From DALYJJ01 sp033763935 (GTDB taxonomy: Bacteria > Acidobacteriota > Terriglobia > Bryobacterales > Bryobacteraceae): a DNA stretch of 64,000 nucleotides. Below the pieces are notes generated by a model. That model did no database searches. It saw only the letters and a program-made list of their open reading frames with translations, and was not told the DNA's origin. A program made the position numbers and the translations under genes. Every line of letters starts with the position of its first letter. Positions within the stretch are counted from its first letter, which is position 1. The DNA lies in contig JANRJO010000052.1 of NCBI GenBank assembly GCA_033763935.1, forward strand, positions 1 through 64,000, in the 5' to 3' direction. This document shows positions 45,727 to 55,399 of the stretch, piece after piece.

Positions 45727-47667
45727 TTACTCCGCCGGGGCCTTGGTCTCCACCAGTTGACGGATGTGCGCGAGAAATTCATCCAGCGGCTTCACGCCCT
45801 GGTCGCCATGCTTGCGATTCCGAACGGACACAGTGCCGTTCTCCGCCTCGCGATCCCCCACCACCAGCATGTACGGCACCTTCTGCAACTGCGCCTCGCG
45901 GATCTTGAAGTTCACCTTCTCCGGCCGTTCGTCGATGGAAGCGCGCAGACCCGCCGCCGTCAGCTTCGCCAGCACCTCGCGCGCGAACGGCACGGTGCGG
46001 TCAGTGATGGGCAGCACTGTCGCTTGCACCGGCGCCAGCCACACCGGGAACGCGCCGGCGTAGTGCTCCAGCAGAATGCCGAAAAACCGCTCCACTGAGC
46101 CGTAGAGCGCGCGGTGCACCATCAGCGGCTGATGCTTCTTGCCGTCCTCGGCGACGTACTCCAACTCAAACCGCCGGGGCAGCGTGAAGTCGAACTGCAC
46201 CGTCGATAGCTGCCACTTCCGCCCCAGAGCGTCCAGCAGCTTGACGTCGATCTTGGGCCCGTAGAATGCCGCTTCGTCCGGCGAAACGGTGGCCTTCAGC
46301 CCCACCCGCTCCACCGCCTGCAGCAGCGCTTTCTCCGCCAGGTTCCACTGGTCCGCCGTACCGTCGTACTTGCCGCTCGCGCCGTTGTCCCACGTCGAAA
46401 CTTCGGCTTCGTATTGGTCGAAGCCGTACGTCTTCAGCGTATCGACGGCAAACTCCAGGCAGCTGACAATCTCGTCCTCGATCTGGTCCCGAGTACAAAA
46501 GATATGCGCATCGTCCTGCGTAAACCCGCGCACACGCAGCAGGCCGTGCATCGTGCCCGACCGCTCGTACCGGTACACCGTGCCCAACTCGCCCAGCCGA
46601 ACCGGCAGATCGCGATAGCTGCGCTGCCGCGCGGCGTAAATCAGAATGTGCCCGGGGCAGTTCATGGGCTTCAACTGATACTCGGCGTCGTCCAGCTCCA
46701 TCGGAGTGAACATGTTCTCCGAATAAAAGTTCGCGTGGCCCGACGTCTTCCACAGATCGCGCCGCATCACGTGTGGCGTGTACACCAGCGCATATCCGCG
46801 CTTCAAATACTGGTCGCGCATCCAGTCTTCCAGCTGCTTGCGGATCAGCCCGCCCTTCGGGTGAAAGAAGATCAGCCCCGGCCCCGCGATGTCCTGAATG
46901 CTGAAGAGATCCAACTCCTGCCCCAGCTTGCGATGGTCGCGCTTCTTTGCTTCCTCCAGCTTGTGCAGGTACTCTTCCAACTCTTTCTTCGAGAAAAACG
47001 CCGTGCCGTAGATGCGCTGTAACTGCTGGTTCTTCTCGTCGCCCTTCCAATACGCGCCCGCCACCGACAGCAGCTTGAACGCCTTGATCTTGCCCGTCGA
47101 CGGCACGTGCGGCCCACGGCAGAAGTCGATGAACTGATCGCCCAGCGTGTACTCGGAGAAGATCTCGTCGGCCTTCTCCGTAATCAGCTCGCACTTCATG
47201 TGCTCGCCCTGGGCCTTGTACTTCGCCAGGCCCTCCGGCTTCGCCGTCATCACGCGCCCGTACGGCAGATCGCGCTTCTGCAAGTCCCACATGCGCTCTT
47301 CGATCTTCGCCAGGTCCTCGGTGCTGAACGGCTCGCCCCGCTCGAAGTCGTAATAGAAACCCTGCTCGGTCGGCGGCCCGATGCCGAGCTTCGTCTCCGG
47401 AAACAGCTCGAGCACCGCCGCGGCCAGCAAATGCGCGGTCGAATGCCGGTAGACCTCCAACGCCTCCGGGTTCTTCGGGGTCAGTATCTGCAGTGTGGCG
47501 TCAGCCTCGAGAGGCCGCTTCAAGTCCCACAGGTCGCCGTTCACCCGCGCGACCAGCGCGTCGTCCGCCAGCCTCGAACTGATCTTCTTCGCGACGTCCA
47601 GCGGCGCCGTCCCCGCCGGGACCGACTGCTGGCTGCCGTCCGGCAGCGTCACCGTGATAGTGCTCAT
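45727..47667 (-). CDS. thrS: Threonine-tRNA ligase
   Basis: A 646-residue class II synthetase of the usual length. Domains in order are TGS (residues about 1-63), the editing domain with HSTAH (H75 and H79) and CRGPHVPSTG, and the catalytic core with the zinc Cys in LKPMNCPGHILIY, motif 2 (SYRDLPVRLGELGTVYRYE) and motif 3 (DVKLLDALGRKWQLSTVQFDF), ending in the anticodon-binding domain (WLAPVQATVLPITD). It charges tRNA-Thr. Divergent from a VWFA gene. Confidence 0.98.
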   Translation of the reverse strand: MSTITVTLPDGSQQSVPAGTAPLDVAKKISSRLADDALVARVNGDLWDLKRPLEADATLQILTPKNPEALEVYRHSTAHLLAAAVLELFPETKLGIGPPTEQGFYYDFERGEPFSTEDLAKIEERMWDLQKRDLPYGRVMTAKPEGLAKYKAQGEHMKCELITEKADEIFSEYTLGDQFIDFCRGPHVPSTGKIKAFKLLSVAGAYWKGDEKNQQLQRIYGTAFFSKKELEEYLHKLEEAKKRDHRKLGQELDLFSIQDIAGPGLIFFHPKGGLIRKQLEDWMRDQYLKRGYALVYTPHVMRRDLWKTSGHANFYSENMFTPMELDDAEYQLKPMNCPGHILIYAARQRSYRDLPVRLGELGTVYRYERSGTMHGLLRVRGFTQDDAHIFCTRDQIEDEIVSCLEFAVDTLKTYGFDQYEAEVSTWDNGASGKYDGTADQWNLAEKALLQAVERVGLKATVSPDEAAFYGPKIDVKLLDALGRKWQLSTVQFDFTLPRRFELEYVAEDGKKHQPLMVHRALYGSVERFFGILLEHYAGAFPVWLAPVQATVLPITDRTVPFAREVLAKLTAAGLRASIDERPEKVNFKIREAQLQKVPYMLVVGDREAENGTVSVRNRKHGDQGVKPLDEFLAHIRQLVETKAPAE

Positions 47668-47711
47668 GGATCGTTAACCCTTTAGACTATCACGCGCACC
47701 CTCGGAAACCC

Positions 47712-47720
47712 TGATATTGT
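47712..47720 (+). promoter_or_regulatory. Extended -10 element next to the 47727 start
   Basis: TG at 47712-47713, one base, then TATTGT at 47715-47720, only six bases before the ATG. If used, the transcript would be nearly leaderless. Confidence 0.35.
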
Positions 47721-47726
47721 TGGCGC

Positions 47727-49352
47727 ATGCCGCATCGCGCCGCGGTGGCCTTAGCCGCGCTCACCTGCCTGCTGCCCGCTCAGGAAACGGTCCCCACCTT
47801 CACCACCACCACCCGCCTCGTTGAACTCTCCTTCGTCGCCGTCGACCGCAAAGGCGCCCCCGTGACGGACCTCAAGAAGGACGAGATCCAGGTGCTCGAA
47901 GCCGCGGTCTCTCGCCCCGTCGCCTTCTTCCGCTTCGAAGGCGGCACGCCCCCGCCTCCTCGCCCCCTCGGCAAGAACACCTTCTCCAACCGTCTCGAAC
48001 TCTCCTCCGGACCCTCCCGCAACGTCACCGCCGTCCTCCTCGACTCTCTCAACACCGCCGTTAATGACCAGCCCCGCACCCGCGCGCAGGTCATGCGTTT
48101 CCTCCGCCGCATTCCCCCCGGCGCACGCGTCGGCGTCTATCAGCTGGGCCGCGAAATGCGCATCGTTCACGACTTCACCGACGATGTCGAAACCCTGCAG
48201 AACAGCCTCGCCAAGGCCTCCATCGGACACCGCCCCCAGGAGGAGACCGACCTCAACTCCCTGGCCACGGAGTATGAAGCCGTCGCTTCCCTCTCGAATG
48301 CATCTGCCACCCAGGTCGCCATGATCCGCCGCATGCTCGAACTCGAAGGCATGGCGAACCAGCGCACGCGCATGACGCGCGTCGAAGCCACCCTGAGTTC
48401 CCTGCTCGGTCTCGGCCGCCATCTCTCCGCCATCCCCGGCCGCAAAAACCTCGTGTGGGTCACGGGCGGTCTGCCCTGGATCGATATCTCCGGCTCCGGT
48501 ATGGGACCGATGAGCCACACCGTCACCCTTCGCGAGCAGTTGGAGAGCGCCTCTCGCCGCCTCGCCGAATGGGGCATCGCGCTCTACATCGTCGACGCCA
48601 AGGGCATTGTCGCCCCGGAGGCCGGACCGCAGGAAGTAGCCCGCCGCACCGGCCGCGGCGTCTTCCAAACGCAGAATTACGACGACTTCAACAAGGACAT
48701 TCGCCTCAGCATGAACCTGATGGCCTCCATCACCGGCGGCCGCTTCATCAACTACACCAACGACGCCGCGGATGGCGTCCGCGAAGCGGCGCGCGATGTC
48801 GAAGGCAGCTACTCGCTCGGCTTCTACACCCCTCAGGAGCCCGACGGCAAATGGCACGGCGTCAAACTCGCCACCACACGGGACGGCGTCCGCCTCATTC
48901 ATCGCGACGGCTACCGCGTCGAAAAGCCGTCCGGACCAAAGGAATGGAAGGACACCGACTGGCGCGCCCTCCTCGCGTCACCGGAAGTCTCCCGCGCCAT
49001 TCCCATCACGGCCTTCGCGGAATTCGACGAGAAGAAAGAGACTCTGCTCGTCCAGGCCCAACTCGACACCAAGGGCATTCTCTTCACCGAAGCCTCCGGC
49101 CACATGACTGCCGACCTCGACGTCTGCGTCGGCGAAACCAGCCTCGCCGGCCGTGTCCGCTATCAGACCGAAGGCGCCACCCTCAAGCTCACTCCTGAGA
49201 ACTGGCAATTGGTCCGCATTAGCGGCGTCCCGTGGGCCCGCCAGATGAAACCCGACATCACCACCGAACGCATCCGCGTCGTCATCCGCGATCGCCGCAC
49301 CGGCGAATACGGTTCCATCGACATCCCGCTCCGCGCTCTTCGCGTCAACTGA
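47727..49352 (+). CDS. VWFA-related acidobacterial domain protein, long form
   Basis: A 541-residue secreted protein of the same family as the 11251-12153 gene. It has a short signal (MPHRAAVALAALTCLLPAQ), the N-terminal region (VELSFVAVDRKGAPVTDLKK, DEIQVLEAAVSR), then a VWFA-like segment with a degenerate MIDAS (VTAVLLDSLNTAV) and the SLGFYTPQEPDGKWH and VKLATTRDGVRLIHRDGY strand pair that ends these domains. The C-terminal about 130 residues form an additional region. Function unknown. It precedes the sigma/kinase cluster by 89 bases. Confidence 0.85.
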   Translation: MPHRAAVALAALTCLLPAQETVPTFTTTTRLVELSFVAVDRKGAPVTDLKKDEIQVLEAAVSRPVAFFRFEGGTPPPPRPLGKNTFSNRLELSSGPSRNVTAVLLDSLNTAVNDQPRTRAQVMRFLRRIPPGARVGVYQLGREMRIVHDFTDDVETLQNSLAKASIGHRPQEETDLNSLATEYEAVASLSNASATQVAMIRRMLELEGMANQRTRMTRVEATLSSLLGLGRHLSAIPGRKNLVWVTGGLPWIDISGSGMGPMSHTVTLREQLESASRRLAEWGIALYIVDAKGIVAPEAGPQEVARRTGRGVFQTQNYDDFNKDIRLSMNLMASITGGRFINYTNDAADGVREAARDVEGSYSLGFYTPQEPDGKWHGVKLATTRDGVRLIHRDGYRVEKPSGPKEWKDTDWRALLASPEVSRAIPITAFAEFDEKKETLLVQAQLDTKGILFTEASGHMTADLDVCVGETSLAGRVRYQTEGATLKLTPENWQLVRISGVPWARQMKPDITTERIRVVIRDRRTGEYGSIDIPLRALRVN

Positions 49353-49441
49353 GCCGGCCGCCCGAAACGCATTCTCGCTTACACACGTCTGTCGGTCGAT
49401 CTTCGCGGTCGGCTAAAATCGACGAAATCGGAGCTCATGGA

Positions 49442-50041
49442 ATGTCAGAATCGGTGGCACCTGTTACCGAGCTTTTACGCCTTGCGAATCAGGGGGACGC
49501 CTCAGCCGAGGCGCAATTGATGGAGGCGCTTTATAGTGAGATGCGGAAGATCGCCGTCGCCCAGATGCGGAATGAGCGCGGCGACCATACGCTGCAGCCC
49601 ACCGCCCTCGTCAATGAAACTTACCTGCGGCTCTTCCGGCAGGACGCTCACGAATGGGAGGGCAAGGCTCACTTTCTGGCTGTCGCCGCTAAGGTCATGC
49701 GCAACGTCCTCGTCGACTACGCTCGCGCCCGAAAGAGCGCGAAACGCGCCGGCAACGTCATACGCTGCGAGTTCGACGAGAACCTCCCGCTCGCGGACAA
49801 CCGGTGGGAGGACCAGTTGCTCGAAGTCGACCAGGCCCTCGCCCGCCTCGCCGTCATCGACCCCCGGCAGGCGCGCGTGATCGAAATGCGCTTCTTCTCA
49901 GGCATGACCGAAGGTGAGATCGCCGCGCTCGAAGGCGTCTCGGAACGCACCGTCAAGCGGGATTCGCGTTCCGGCGTCGCCTGGCTGAAGGCCGAACTGA
50001 CGCAGCCTCACAAGGCGGCTCGAAAATCGGCTCGCACCTGA
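49442..50041 (+). CDS. ECF-type RNA polymerase sigma factor (TIGR02999-like)
   Basis: A 199-residue sigma factor. The start at 49442 is taken because an upstream in-frame start would lie in the preceding gene. Region 2 is recognisable in MRKIAVAQMRNERGDHTLQPTAL-type sequence (residues about 33-55) and the helix FLAVAAKVMRNVLVDYARAR; region 4 is MTEGEIAALEGVSERTVKRD with the C-terminal WLKAEL. It belongs to the acidobacterial and planctomycete ECF group that sits next to Ser/Thr kinase genes. A TAAAAT -10-like box lies at 49414-49419. Confidence 0.85.
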   Translation: MSESVAPVTELLRLANQGDASAEAQLMEALYSEMRKIAVAQMRNERGDHTLQPTALVNETYLRLFRQDAHEWEGKAHFLAVAAKVMRNVLVDYARARKSAKRAGNVIRCEFDENLPLADNRWEDQLLEVDQALARLAVIDPRQARVIEMRFFSGMTEGEIAALEGVSERTVKRDSRSGVAWLKAELTQPHKAARKSART

Positions 50042-50065
50042 CCGGCGCCCGCCCAGCGAGGAAAT

Positions 50066-52981
50066 GTGGCTCCGGAGAAATGGACCCGAGTTAAAGATCT
50101 CTTCGATTCGATCGCCGATAGTGATCCATCTCACCGCGAAACCCTGCTCCGCTCCATCGACGACCCGGAGATCCGCTCTGAAGTAGAACGCCTCCTTTCC
50201 CATCACGAACCCGCCAGTGACTCCTTCTCCTCGCTGGTGCGCGTTCCCGTCTCGCCCAGGCAGTTCGTGCAGGACTTCGTTCGCTCCCGCGCGTTCGAGC
50301 CGGGGCAGCTCCTGCTCGGCCGGTTCGAGATCCGTACCTTCCTCGGCGCCGGCGGCATGGGCGAAGTGTACGAGGCCTTCGACCACTCCCTTTCGGAACT
50401 CATCGCCGTCAAGACCATTCGCTCCCTGCTGCTCAACGATGCCAAGGTCGTTCAGCGCTTTCATTGGGAAGTGCAGCGTGCACGCCGCGTCTCTCACCCC
50501 AACGTCTGCCGCGTCCACGACCTCTTCACCTCGAACGAGGCCGGCCGCGAAGTCCACTTCCTCACGATGGAACTGCTGCCCGGGCCCACGCTGTACGCTC
50601 GCGTGGCCGAAGCGCCGCTCGCGCCGCCGGAACGCCTCGCCTACGCCCTTCAGATCTGCCGGGGATTGCAGGCCGCCCATGATGCCGGCCTCATTCACCG
50701 CGACCTGAAGAGCGCTAACGTCATCCTCTCCGGCGCCCCGGCCGGGACCCGCGCGGTGATCACCGACTTCGGCCTCGCCCACCCCGTCGAAGCCGCTGCC
50801 TCGCCCTCGCAGGCCGCCTACCACTCCTACCGCGCCCCGGGCACCCTCAACTATCTCGCCCCCGAAATTCTGCGCGGCGCTCCCGCCTCACGCCGCTCCG
50901 ATCTCTACGCTCTCGGCGTCATCCTCTACCGCATGGCCGTGCGCGATTATCCCCGCCATCGCCCCCACCATCGAGAGGATGCGCGTGACGCCGAAGACTC
51001 CCGTAACCCGCCCGATCCCCGCCTCGCTGTTCCCGATCTTGACGACCATTGGGCGCGCACCGTCCTCGCCTGCCTGCAGCCCGACCCGCTGCTGCGCCCC
51101 GCCACCGCCGCCGAGGTTGCCGCCCAACTCGATCCCTCCACGCGCGGCGTCGGGGCCTCTCGCCGCCGGCTCTTCCGCGCCGCCGCCATCGCCACGTTTC
51201 TCGTCCCCGCTGCCGCCCTCTGGCGCTATCGTCCCCCCGCCCCGCCTCCGCGGCTTCACATCGGCGACTTCCCGTGCCCCGCCGCTCCCGCCATCGGCCG
51301 CACCGTCGCGTCGCTGTTCCGCCTGATGCTGCGTACGTCCAAGGCGGTGCGCCTCGTCCCGGCCCCTGAGGACGGCGCGCTCGTGCTCTCGGGCCACATC
51401 TCTCCCCAGGCCGCCGGCTACCTGCTGCAGATCCGCCTGGATGACGCCGGCCGCTCCCGTGCCGTGGAACGCACTGCCGCCGGTCCTGCCCGCCTCTCGT
51501 CCGCTGTCTTGCGGGCAGCAGTCGCCCTCGAGCTCCTCCCCCCGGACGCGCCCCCGCCCACCGTCGCCAGCCTCCCGCTCGCCGACCTCGACACCATGGA
51601 CCCGGAAGCGCTCGCCGATGTGACTGGCGGCCTCTCCGAATACTCTTCCGGCAACATGGACCTCGCCCTCGCCCTCCTCCAGCGCGCTGTGGATCGCGAT
51701 CCGCAGTTCGCCCTCGCCTACGTCTACCGCGCCATCATCCTCTCCATGCTGCGCCGCGACGACCTCTCCCTCGCCGACGCCGCCAAAGCCGTCGCCCTCA
51801 AGGCCCGCCTCAGCGCCCGCCTGCGGCCGCACGCCGAAGCGATTTATGCCTATATGTGCGGCGATTTCCACTCCTCGCTCGCCCGCTACGCCGAGGTGGC
51901 GCGCCTCTACCCGACCGAAGCTCCTCTTCACCGCCATGTCTCGCAGTCCTACACCATCTTCGGACAGCTCAAAGACGCCATTCACCACGCCCGCCTCGCC
52001 CACGAACTCGACCCGGAAAACGCGCAAGGGCTGATGATGCTCGCCGCCGCCTACGACGACGCCGGCGAACGCGCCAACGCCGATGGCGTTCTGCAGGCCG
52101 CCGCACGCACCATCCCCAACTCCGTCTTCTTGTCCATCGCCTCCGGGTACTCCGCCCTCATCCGCAACGACTGCCCCCGCGCCGTTGAAGCCTATGAGCA
52201 GGTCGCCGTCAAAGCGGAGTTGCAGTCCTTCGCCCGTGCGTACCAGGCGAGAGCGCTCATCCTGGCCGGTCGCCTCGACGACGCCGCCAACCGGCTCAAG
52301 CTCCGCCTCCCCGTCGTCGAGCAACTCCGCGACCGCGGCCACGAAGACAACTACCGCTATTGGCTCGGACAACTCGCCGCCCTCACCGGCGACGCTCTCT
52401 CCGCTGCGGATCACGCTTCCTTCCTCGCGGCCCGCGACGCGTCCCCCATCAGCCTCAACGCGCTTCGGTGGGCTGCGGAAGTCTCCTTGGCCATTCGCCG
52501 GGCGGACATCGCCCGCCTCACAGCGCTCAAGACGAGCCGCATCGTGTCCGCTTATCCCAGCCGCCGCGCCACCGCGATTCAGCACCAGTGTGCGGCCATC
52601 GCCGCCGCCCTCGAAGGCAACCTCGACGAGGCGCAACGCCTGATCCGCCAGGCCGAGGAGTTCTGGGAAGACATCCCGATCTGGTGGACCGCCGCCGAGA
52701 TCGACCGCGAGCGCCGCCACTGGTCGTCTGCCCTCGAGCGTCTTCGCAAAATCATTGGCCGGCGCTCCGCCGCTCTGCGCTTCGAGTGGGCCGCCCCCTG
52801 GGTGCAGGCCCACCAGCGCGCTGCCCTCTGCTCGGAGAATCTCGGCGAGTCCCGCGCTGCCGCCGCCTACTACGATGCGTTCCTCGGCTGCTGGGGCTCT
52901 CAGACTCAACTCGATATCGTCCGGCAATGCAGGGAGGCTCGGGCGCGGCTCAACCACGAAACAGGAGGAAAACAACTATGA
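50066..52981 (+). CDS. Ser/Thr protein kinase with TPR-like C-terminal region
   Basis: A 971-residue protein starting GTG. The kinase domain spans about residues 85-345: G-loop GAGGMGEVY (94-102), K116, catalytic loop HRDLKSANV (211-219), DFG (234-236) and APE (265-267), so it should be active. A short hydrophobic segment near residues 365-385 may be a membrane anchor. The long C-terminal part (about 520-950) is made of repeated helical pairs with TPR-type residues (ALLQRAVDRDPQFALAYVYR, AIHHARLAHELDPENAQGL). It is paired with the sigma factor upstream, and a coupled unknown gene follows (ATGA). Confidence 0.88.
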   Translation: MAPEKWTRVKDLFDSIADSDPSHRETLLRSIDDPEIRSEVERLLSHHEPASDSFSSLVRVPVSPRQFVQDFVRSRAFEPGQLLLGRFEIRTFLGAGGMGEVYEAFDHSLSELIAVKTIRSLLLNDAKVVQRFHWEVQRARRVSHPNVCRVHDLFTSNEAGREVHFLTMELLPGPTLYARVAEAPLAPPERLAYALQICRGLQAAHDAGLIHRDLKSANVILSGAPAGTRAVITDFGLAHPVEAAASPSQAAYHSYRAPGTLNYLAPEILRGAPASRRSDLYALGVILYRMAVRDYPRHRPHHREDARDAEDSRNPPDPRLAVPDLDDHWARTVLACLQPDPLLRPATAAEVAAQLDPSTRGVGASRRRLFRAAAIATFLVPAAALWRYRPPAPPPRLHIGDFPCPAAPAIGRTVASLFRLMLRTSKAVRLVPAPEDGALVLSGHISPQAAGYLLQIRLDDAGRSRAVERTAAGPARLSSAVLRAAVALELLPPDAPPPTVASLPLADLDTMDPEALADVTGGLSEYSSGNMDLALALLQRAVDRDPQFALAYVYRAIILSMLRRDDLSLADAAKAVALKARLSARLRPHAEAIYAYMCGDFHSSLARYAEVARLYPTEAPLHRHVSQSYTIFGQLKDAIHHARLAHELDPENAQGLMMLAAAYDDAGERANADGVLQAAARTIPNSVFLSIASGYSALIRNDCPRAVEAYEQVAVKAELQSFARAYQARALILAGRLDDAANRLKLRLPVVEQLRDRGHEDNYRYWLGQLAALTGDALSAADHASFLAARDASPISLNALRWAAEVSLAIRRADIARLTALKTSRIVSAYPSRRATAIQHQCAAIAAALEGNLDEAQRLIRQAEEFWEDIPIWWTAAEIDRERRHWSSALERLRKIIGRRSAALRFEWAAPWVQAHQRAALCSENLGESRAAAAYYDAFLGCWGSQTQLDIVRQCREARARLNHETGGKQL

Positions 52982-53589
52982 GGCACTTGTGGAGGGCACT
53001 GACCCTCATCGCGAAAGACCCGGTGCTCCGCGAGCAGATCACCGGAGTTGCCAATTGCATCGCCCGCGAGGACCTGATCATCCCCCCGGCCGTCAGGGCG
53101 CAACTCCCGCCGCAGGTCAATAGCACGTACCCCTCACTCTCACCCCAACCGGACTTCGCCGCCGTCGACTCAATCACCCAGGCCTTCTTCCAGCGTGGTG
53201 TTCCCCTTGGTCTCTATGAGGCGTGCGAAATCAATCGCTGGCTCTTCGAGAATAAGACCCGCCGGGACGGCCAGATGAGTCACATCCGCGAGTTCTGGAA
53301 CCAACTGGCTCCCTTCCATACTGCGCATGGTGACAATGCTGATTTTCAAGCCCTGGCCGGCATCCTCGCCATCGATACCGAGTTCCGTTTCGACTTCGCC
53401 AACAACAATGCCAGCGTCTCCCAAATCGGCTTCACGCTGTCGCCCGCGGAGGAACAGCAACTGAGAGGGATCCTCGCCAACGGCGGCATCGCCGATCAGG
53501 CCGCCCGCCTCCTCACCTCCGATAGTTGGCCCACCTCCTGCGTCCCCGTGGCCAAGCATTGGCCCGGCTGGGTCCACCTCAACCAATAG
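52978..53589 (+). CDS. Unknown protein coupled to the Ser/Thr kinase
   Basis: A 203-residue protein that overlaps the kinase stop by four bases (ATGA), with a strong AGGAGG ribosome-binding site nine bases upstream of the ATG. Its N-terminal part is basic (MRHLWRALTLIAKDPVLREQ) and the rest is a mix of helical segments with AAVDSITQAFFQRGVPLGLYE and EFRFDFANNNASVSQIGFTL. No domain recognised. It is probably part of the same signalling unit, for example a kinase substrate or regulator. Its end overlaps the convergent glycosyltransferase gene by eleven bases. Confidence 0.6.
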   Translation: MRHLWRALTLIAKDPVLREQITGVANCIAREDLIIPPAVRAQLPPQVNSTYPSLSPQPDFAAVDSITQAFFQRGVPLGLYEACEINRWLFENKTRRDGQMSHIREFWNQLAPFHTAHGDNADFQALAGILAIDTEFRFDFANNNASVSQIGFTLSPAEEQQLRGILANGGIADQAARLLTSDSWPTSCVPVAKHWPGWVHLNQ

Positions 53590-55363
53590 CCGCAAACAGC
53601 TGGCACACGCTCTCCGCGTGGGCCTCCACCGTGTACAGCCGCTCGGCCCGCTCCCGGGCGGCTTTCCCCACCGACGACCGAAGAGACGGATCCGCCGCCA
53701 ACTGGCGCAACGCCGCCGCCAGCCCCGCCGCATCACCCGCCCCCACCACCCACCCGCTCACACCCGCCTCCACCAACTCGCACGTCCCTGCCGCGTCGCT
53801 GACCACCACTGGCATCCCTAAGGCCATCGCTTCCAGCACGCACGTTCCCGCCGGCTCGTCCTCGGAGCACAGCACCAACACATCCGCCGCGCACTCCACC
53901 TTGCGAATGTCCTCCTGAAACGGCAGCCACGTCAGCCGCTGAGTAAGTCCGAGTAAGTCGGCCTTGCTCTCCAGTGATCGGAGTAACAACAGGTCTCCAT
54001 GGCGCCCGACGAACACCAGGTGGAGATCGGGCACGCCGGCCGCTGCCGCCGCCTCCAGCACCAGGTCGTGCCGCTTGTTCTCGGCCAGCCGCGCGATTAA
54101 CAGCACGATGAACGCGTCCCCCGGCAGGCCCAACTCCTCGCGAACCGCATCCCGTTGGTACACCCCCGGCCGAAACCGGTCGGTCTCCACGCCGTCGTAC
54201 GCCACCCGAATGCGGTTGCCCGGCACACCCGCCCCCACCAGTCGCCGCTTCACATACTCCGACACCGCAATGCATGCGCTGGCCTCCTCCAACACATGCT
54301 CCAATCCCTCAAAGGAAGGCACCCGCACATGCATCACTGTGGGAATGCCTCGACGCCGCGCTTCCCGCAGCAACGGTGCGCCCGGATCGGAGTTACAGTG
54401 CACCACGTCGGGTTGCACGCCGTCCAACAACTCATGCGCAAAACGCTCGCCGTCCTCGCCCTCCGTGGTGAAAGGCCAGTTCGGGCAGTACACTGCCGCC
54501 CCCGCCTCCCGCAGTCGATCCGCCAGCACCCCCTCCAAGCCCACCACTGCATACTGTTCCCACCCCAACCGCCCGACCCCTACCGCCAGCGTCCGCAGAC
54601 TCTCCTCTCCCCCCGAGTAACCCGAACGACCCGTCACATAAAGCACTCTCCGCCCGTAGCCCCTCTCCGCCTGAAGCCCGAAAGGCGGAGAATCGGCGCG
54701 CCCCCGAACTGCCTTCCACAACTCCAAGGCATCAAAGCCGTAGTCCTCCGGCAACCCCTCCAAGCTCGCTTGCGCCCTTCGTAAGTCCAACGAATCTCGC
54801 ACCGCGAACGAATCGTCCGCATCGCCGCCCGCCCCATACTCGCCCCACACCAGGTCGGGCCGTAACTTCAGTAGGCGCGCCGCCGCGTCGGACAACTCCG
54901 CACCCGCCACGCGCAGGCCTCCCAGCGCTCGCAGTAACCCGGAGTCGAAGATCTCCACGCCCGCGAACGAAGGAACGCCCAGCGTCCTGGTGTAACGGTG
55001 ATCGTGCTCGATATGCTGCGCCCACACCTCCCACAGCATCCGCGAGGGTGCGAACGCCAGTTCGGGCCAGAAACAGGCAATATGCGACCCTGGGGCCACC
55101 CGCGCCAGTTCCGCCATGGCATCCAGCCGCGTCTCCCCGCCTGACGCCAGCACCGCCACGCGCCATGGCCTCGCAATGCGCCGCGCCGCCTCTCGCGACA
55201 CCTCGTCCTGCGTCAGGATCACTAAGTCAGCAACTGGAATCCTCCGCAACAGCCGCTCGAGCAACCACCCCAGCAGGGTAAATCCGCCCAAGTCCTCCGC
55301 GTACACACGGTACGTGATCGACGGCGGCCCCGGCGGAAGGTAGAGCGCGTTGATCAGTCTCAT
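53579..55363 (-). CDS. Two-domain protein: N-terminal NTP-transferase-like plus GT4 glycosyltransferase
   Basis: A 594-residue protein. The C-terminal half (about 225-590) is a GT-B glycosyltransferase of family 4: GRSGYSGGEESLRTL, PDVVHCNSDPGAPLLREA and the GT4 C-terminal motif SEDEPAGTCVLEAMALGMPV. The N-terminal ~220 residues look like a nucleotidyl- or sugar-nucleotide-transferase domain (IPVADLVILTQDEVS, LDAMAELARVAPGSHIACFW, GVPSFAGVEIFDSG), similar in feel to SpsF/cytidylyltransferase folds. A fusion of this kind is unusual. The role is in polysaccharide or glycan synthesis by inference. Confidence 0.75.
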   Translation of the reverse strand: MRLINALYLPPGPPSITYRVYAEDLGGFTLLGWLLERLLRRIPVADLVILTQDEVSREAARRIARPWRVAVLASGGETRLDAMAELARVAPGSHIACFWPELAFAPSRMLWEVWAQHIEHDHRYTRTLGVPSFAGVEIFDSGLLRALGGLRVAGAELSDAAARLLKLRPDLVWGEYGAGGDADDSFAVRDSLDLRRAQASLEGLPEDYGFDALELWKAVRGRADSPPFGLQAERGYGRRVLYVTGRSGYSGGEESLRTLAVGVGRLGWEQYAVVGLEGVLADRLREAGAAVYCPNWPFTTEGEDGERFAHELLDGVQPDVVHCNSDPGAPLLREARRRGIPTVMHVRVPSFEGLEHVLEEASACIAVSEYVKRRLVGAGVPGNRIRVAYDGVETDRFRPGVYQRDAVREELGLPGDAFIVLLIARLAENKRHDLVLEAAAAAGVPDLHLVFVGRHGDLLLLRSLESKADLLGLTQRLTWLPFQEDIRKVECAADVLVLCSEDEPAGTCVLEAMALGMPVVVSDAAGTCELVEAGVSGWVVGAGDAAGLAAALRQLAADPSLRSSVGKAARERAERLYTVEAHAESVCQLFAAIG

Positions 55364-55399
55364 CGTGTCCCGAAAATCAGATCATTCTCGCTCACTTAC

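Noticed and set aside
50888..52975. Minus-strand frame of about 695 codons opposite the Ser/Thr kinase
   Set aside because: A shadow of the kinase C-terminal repeats; no motif and atypical amino acid composition.
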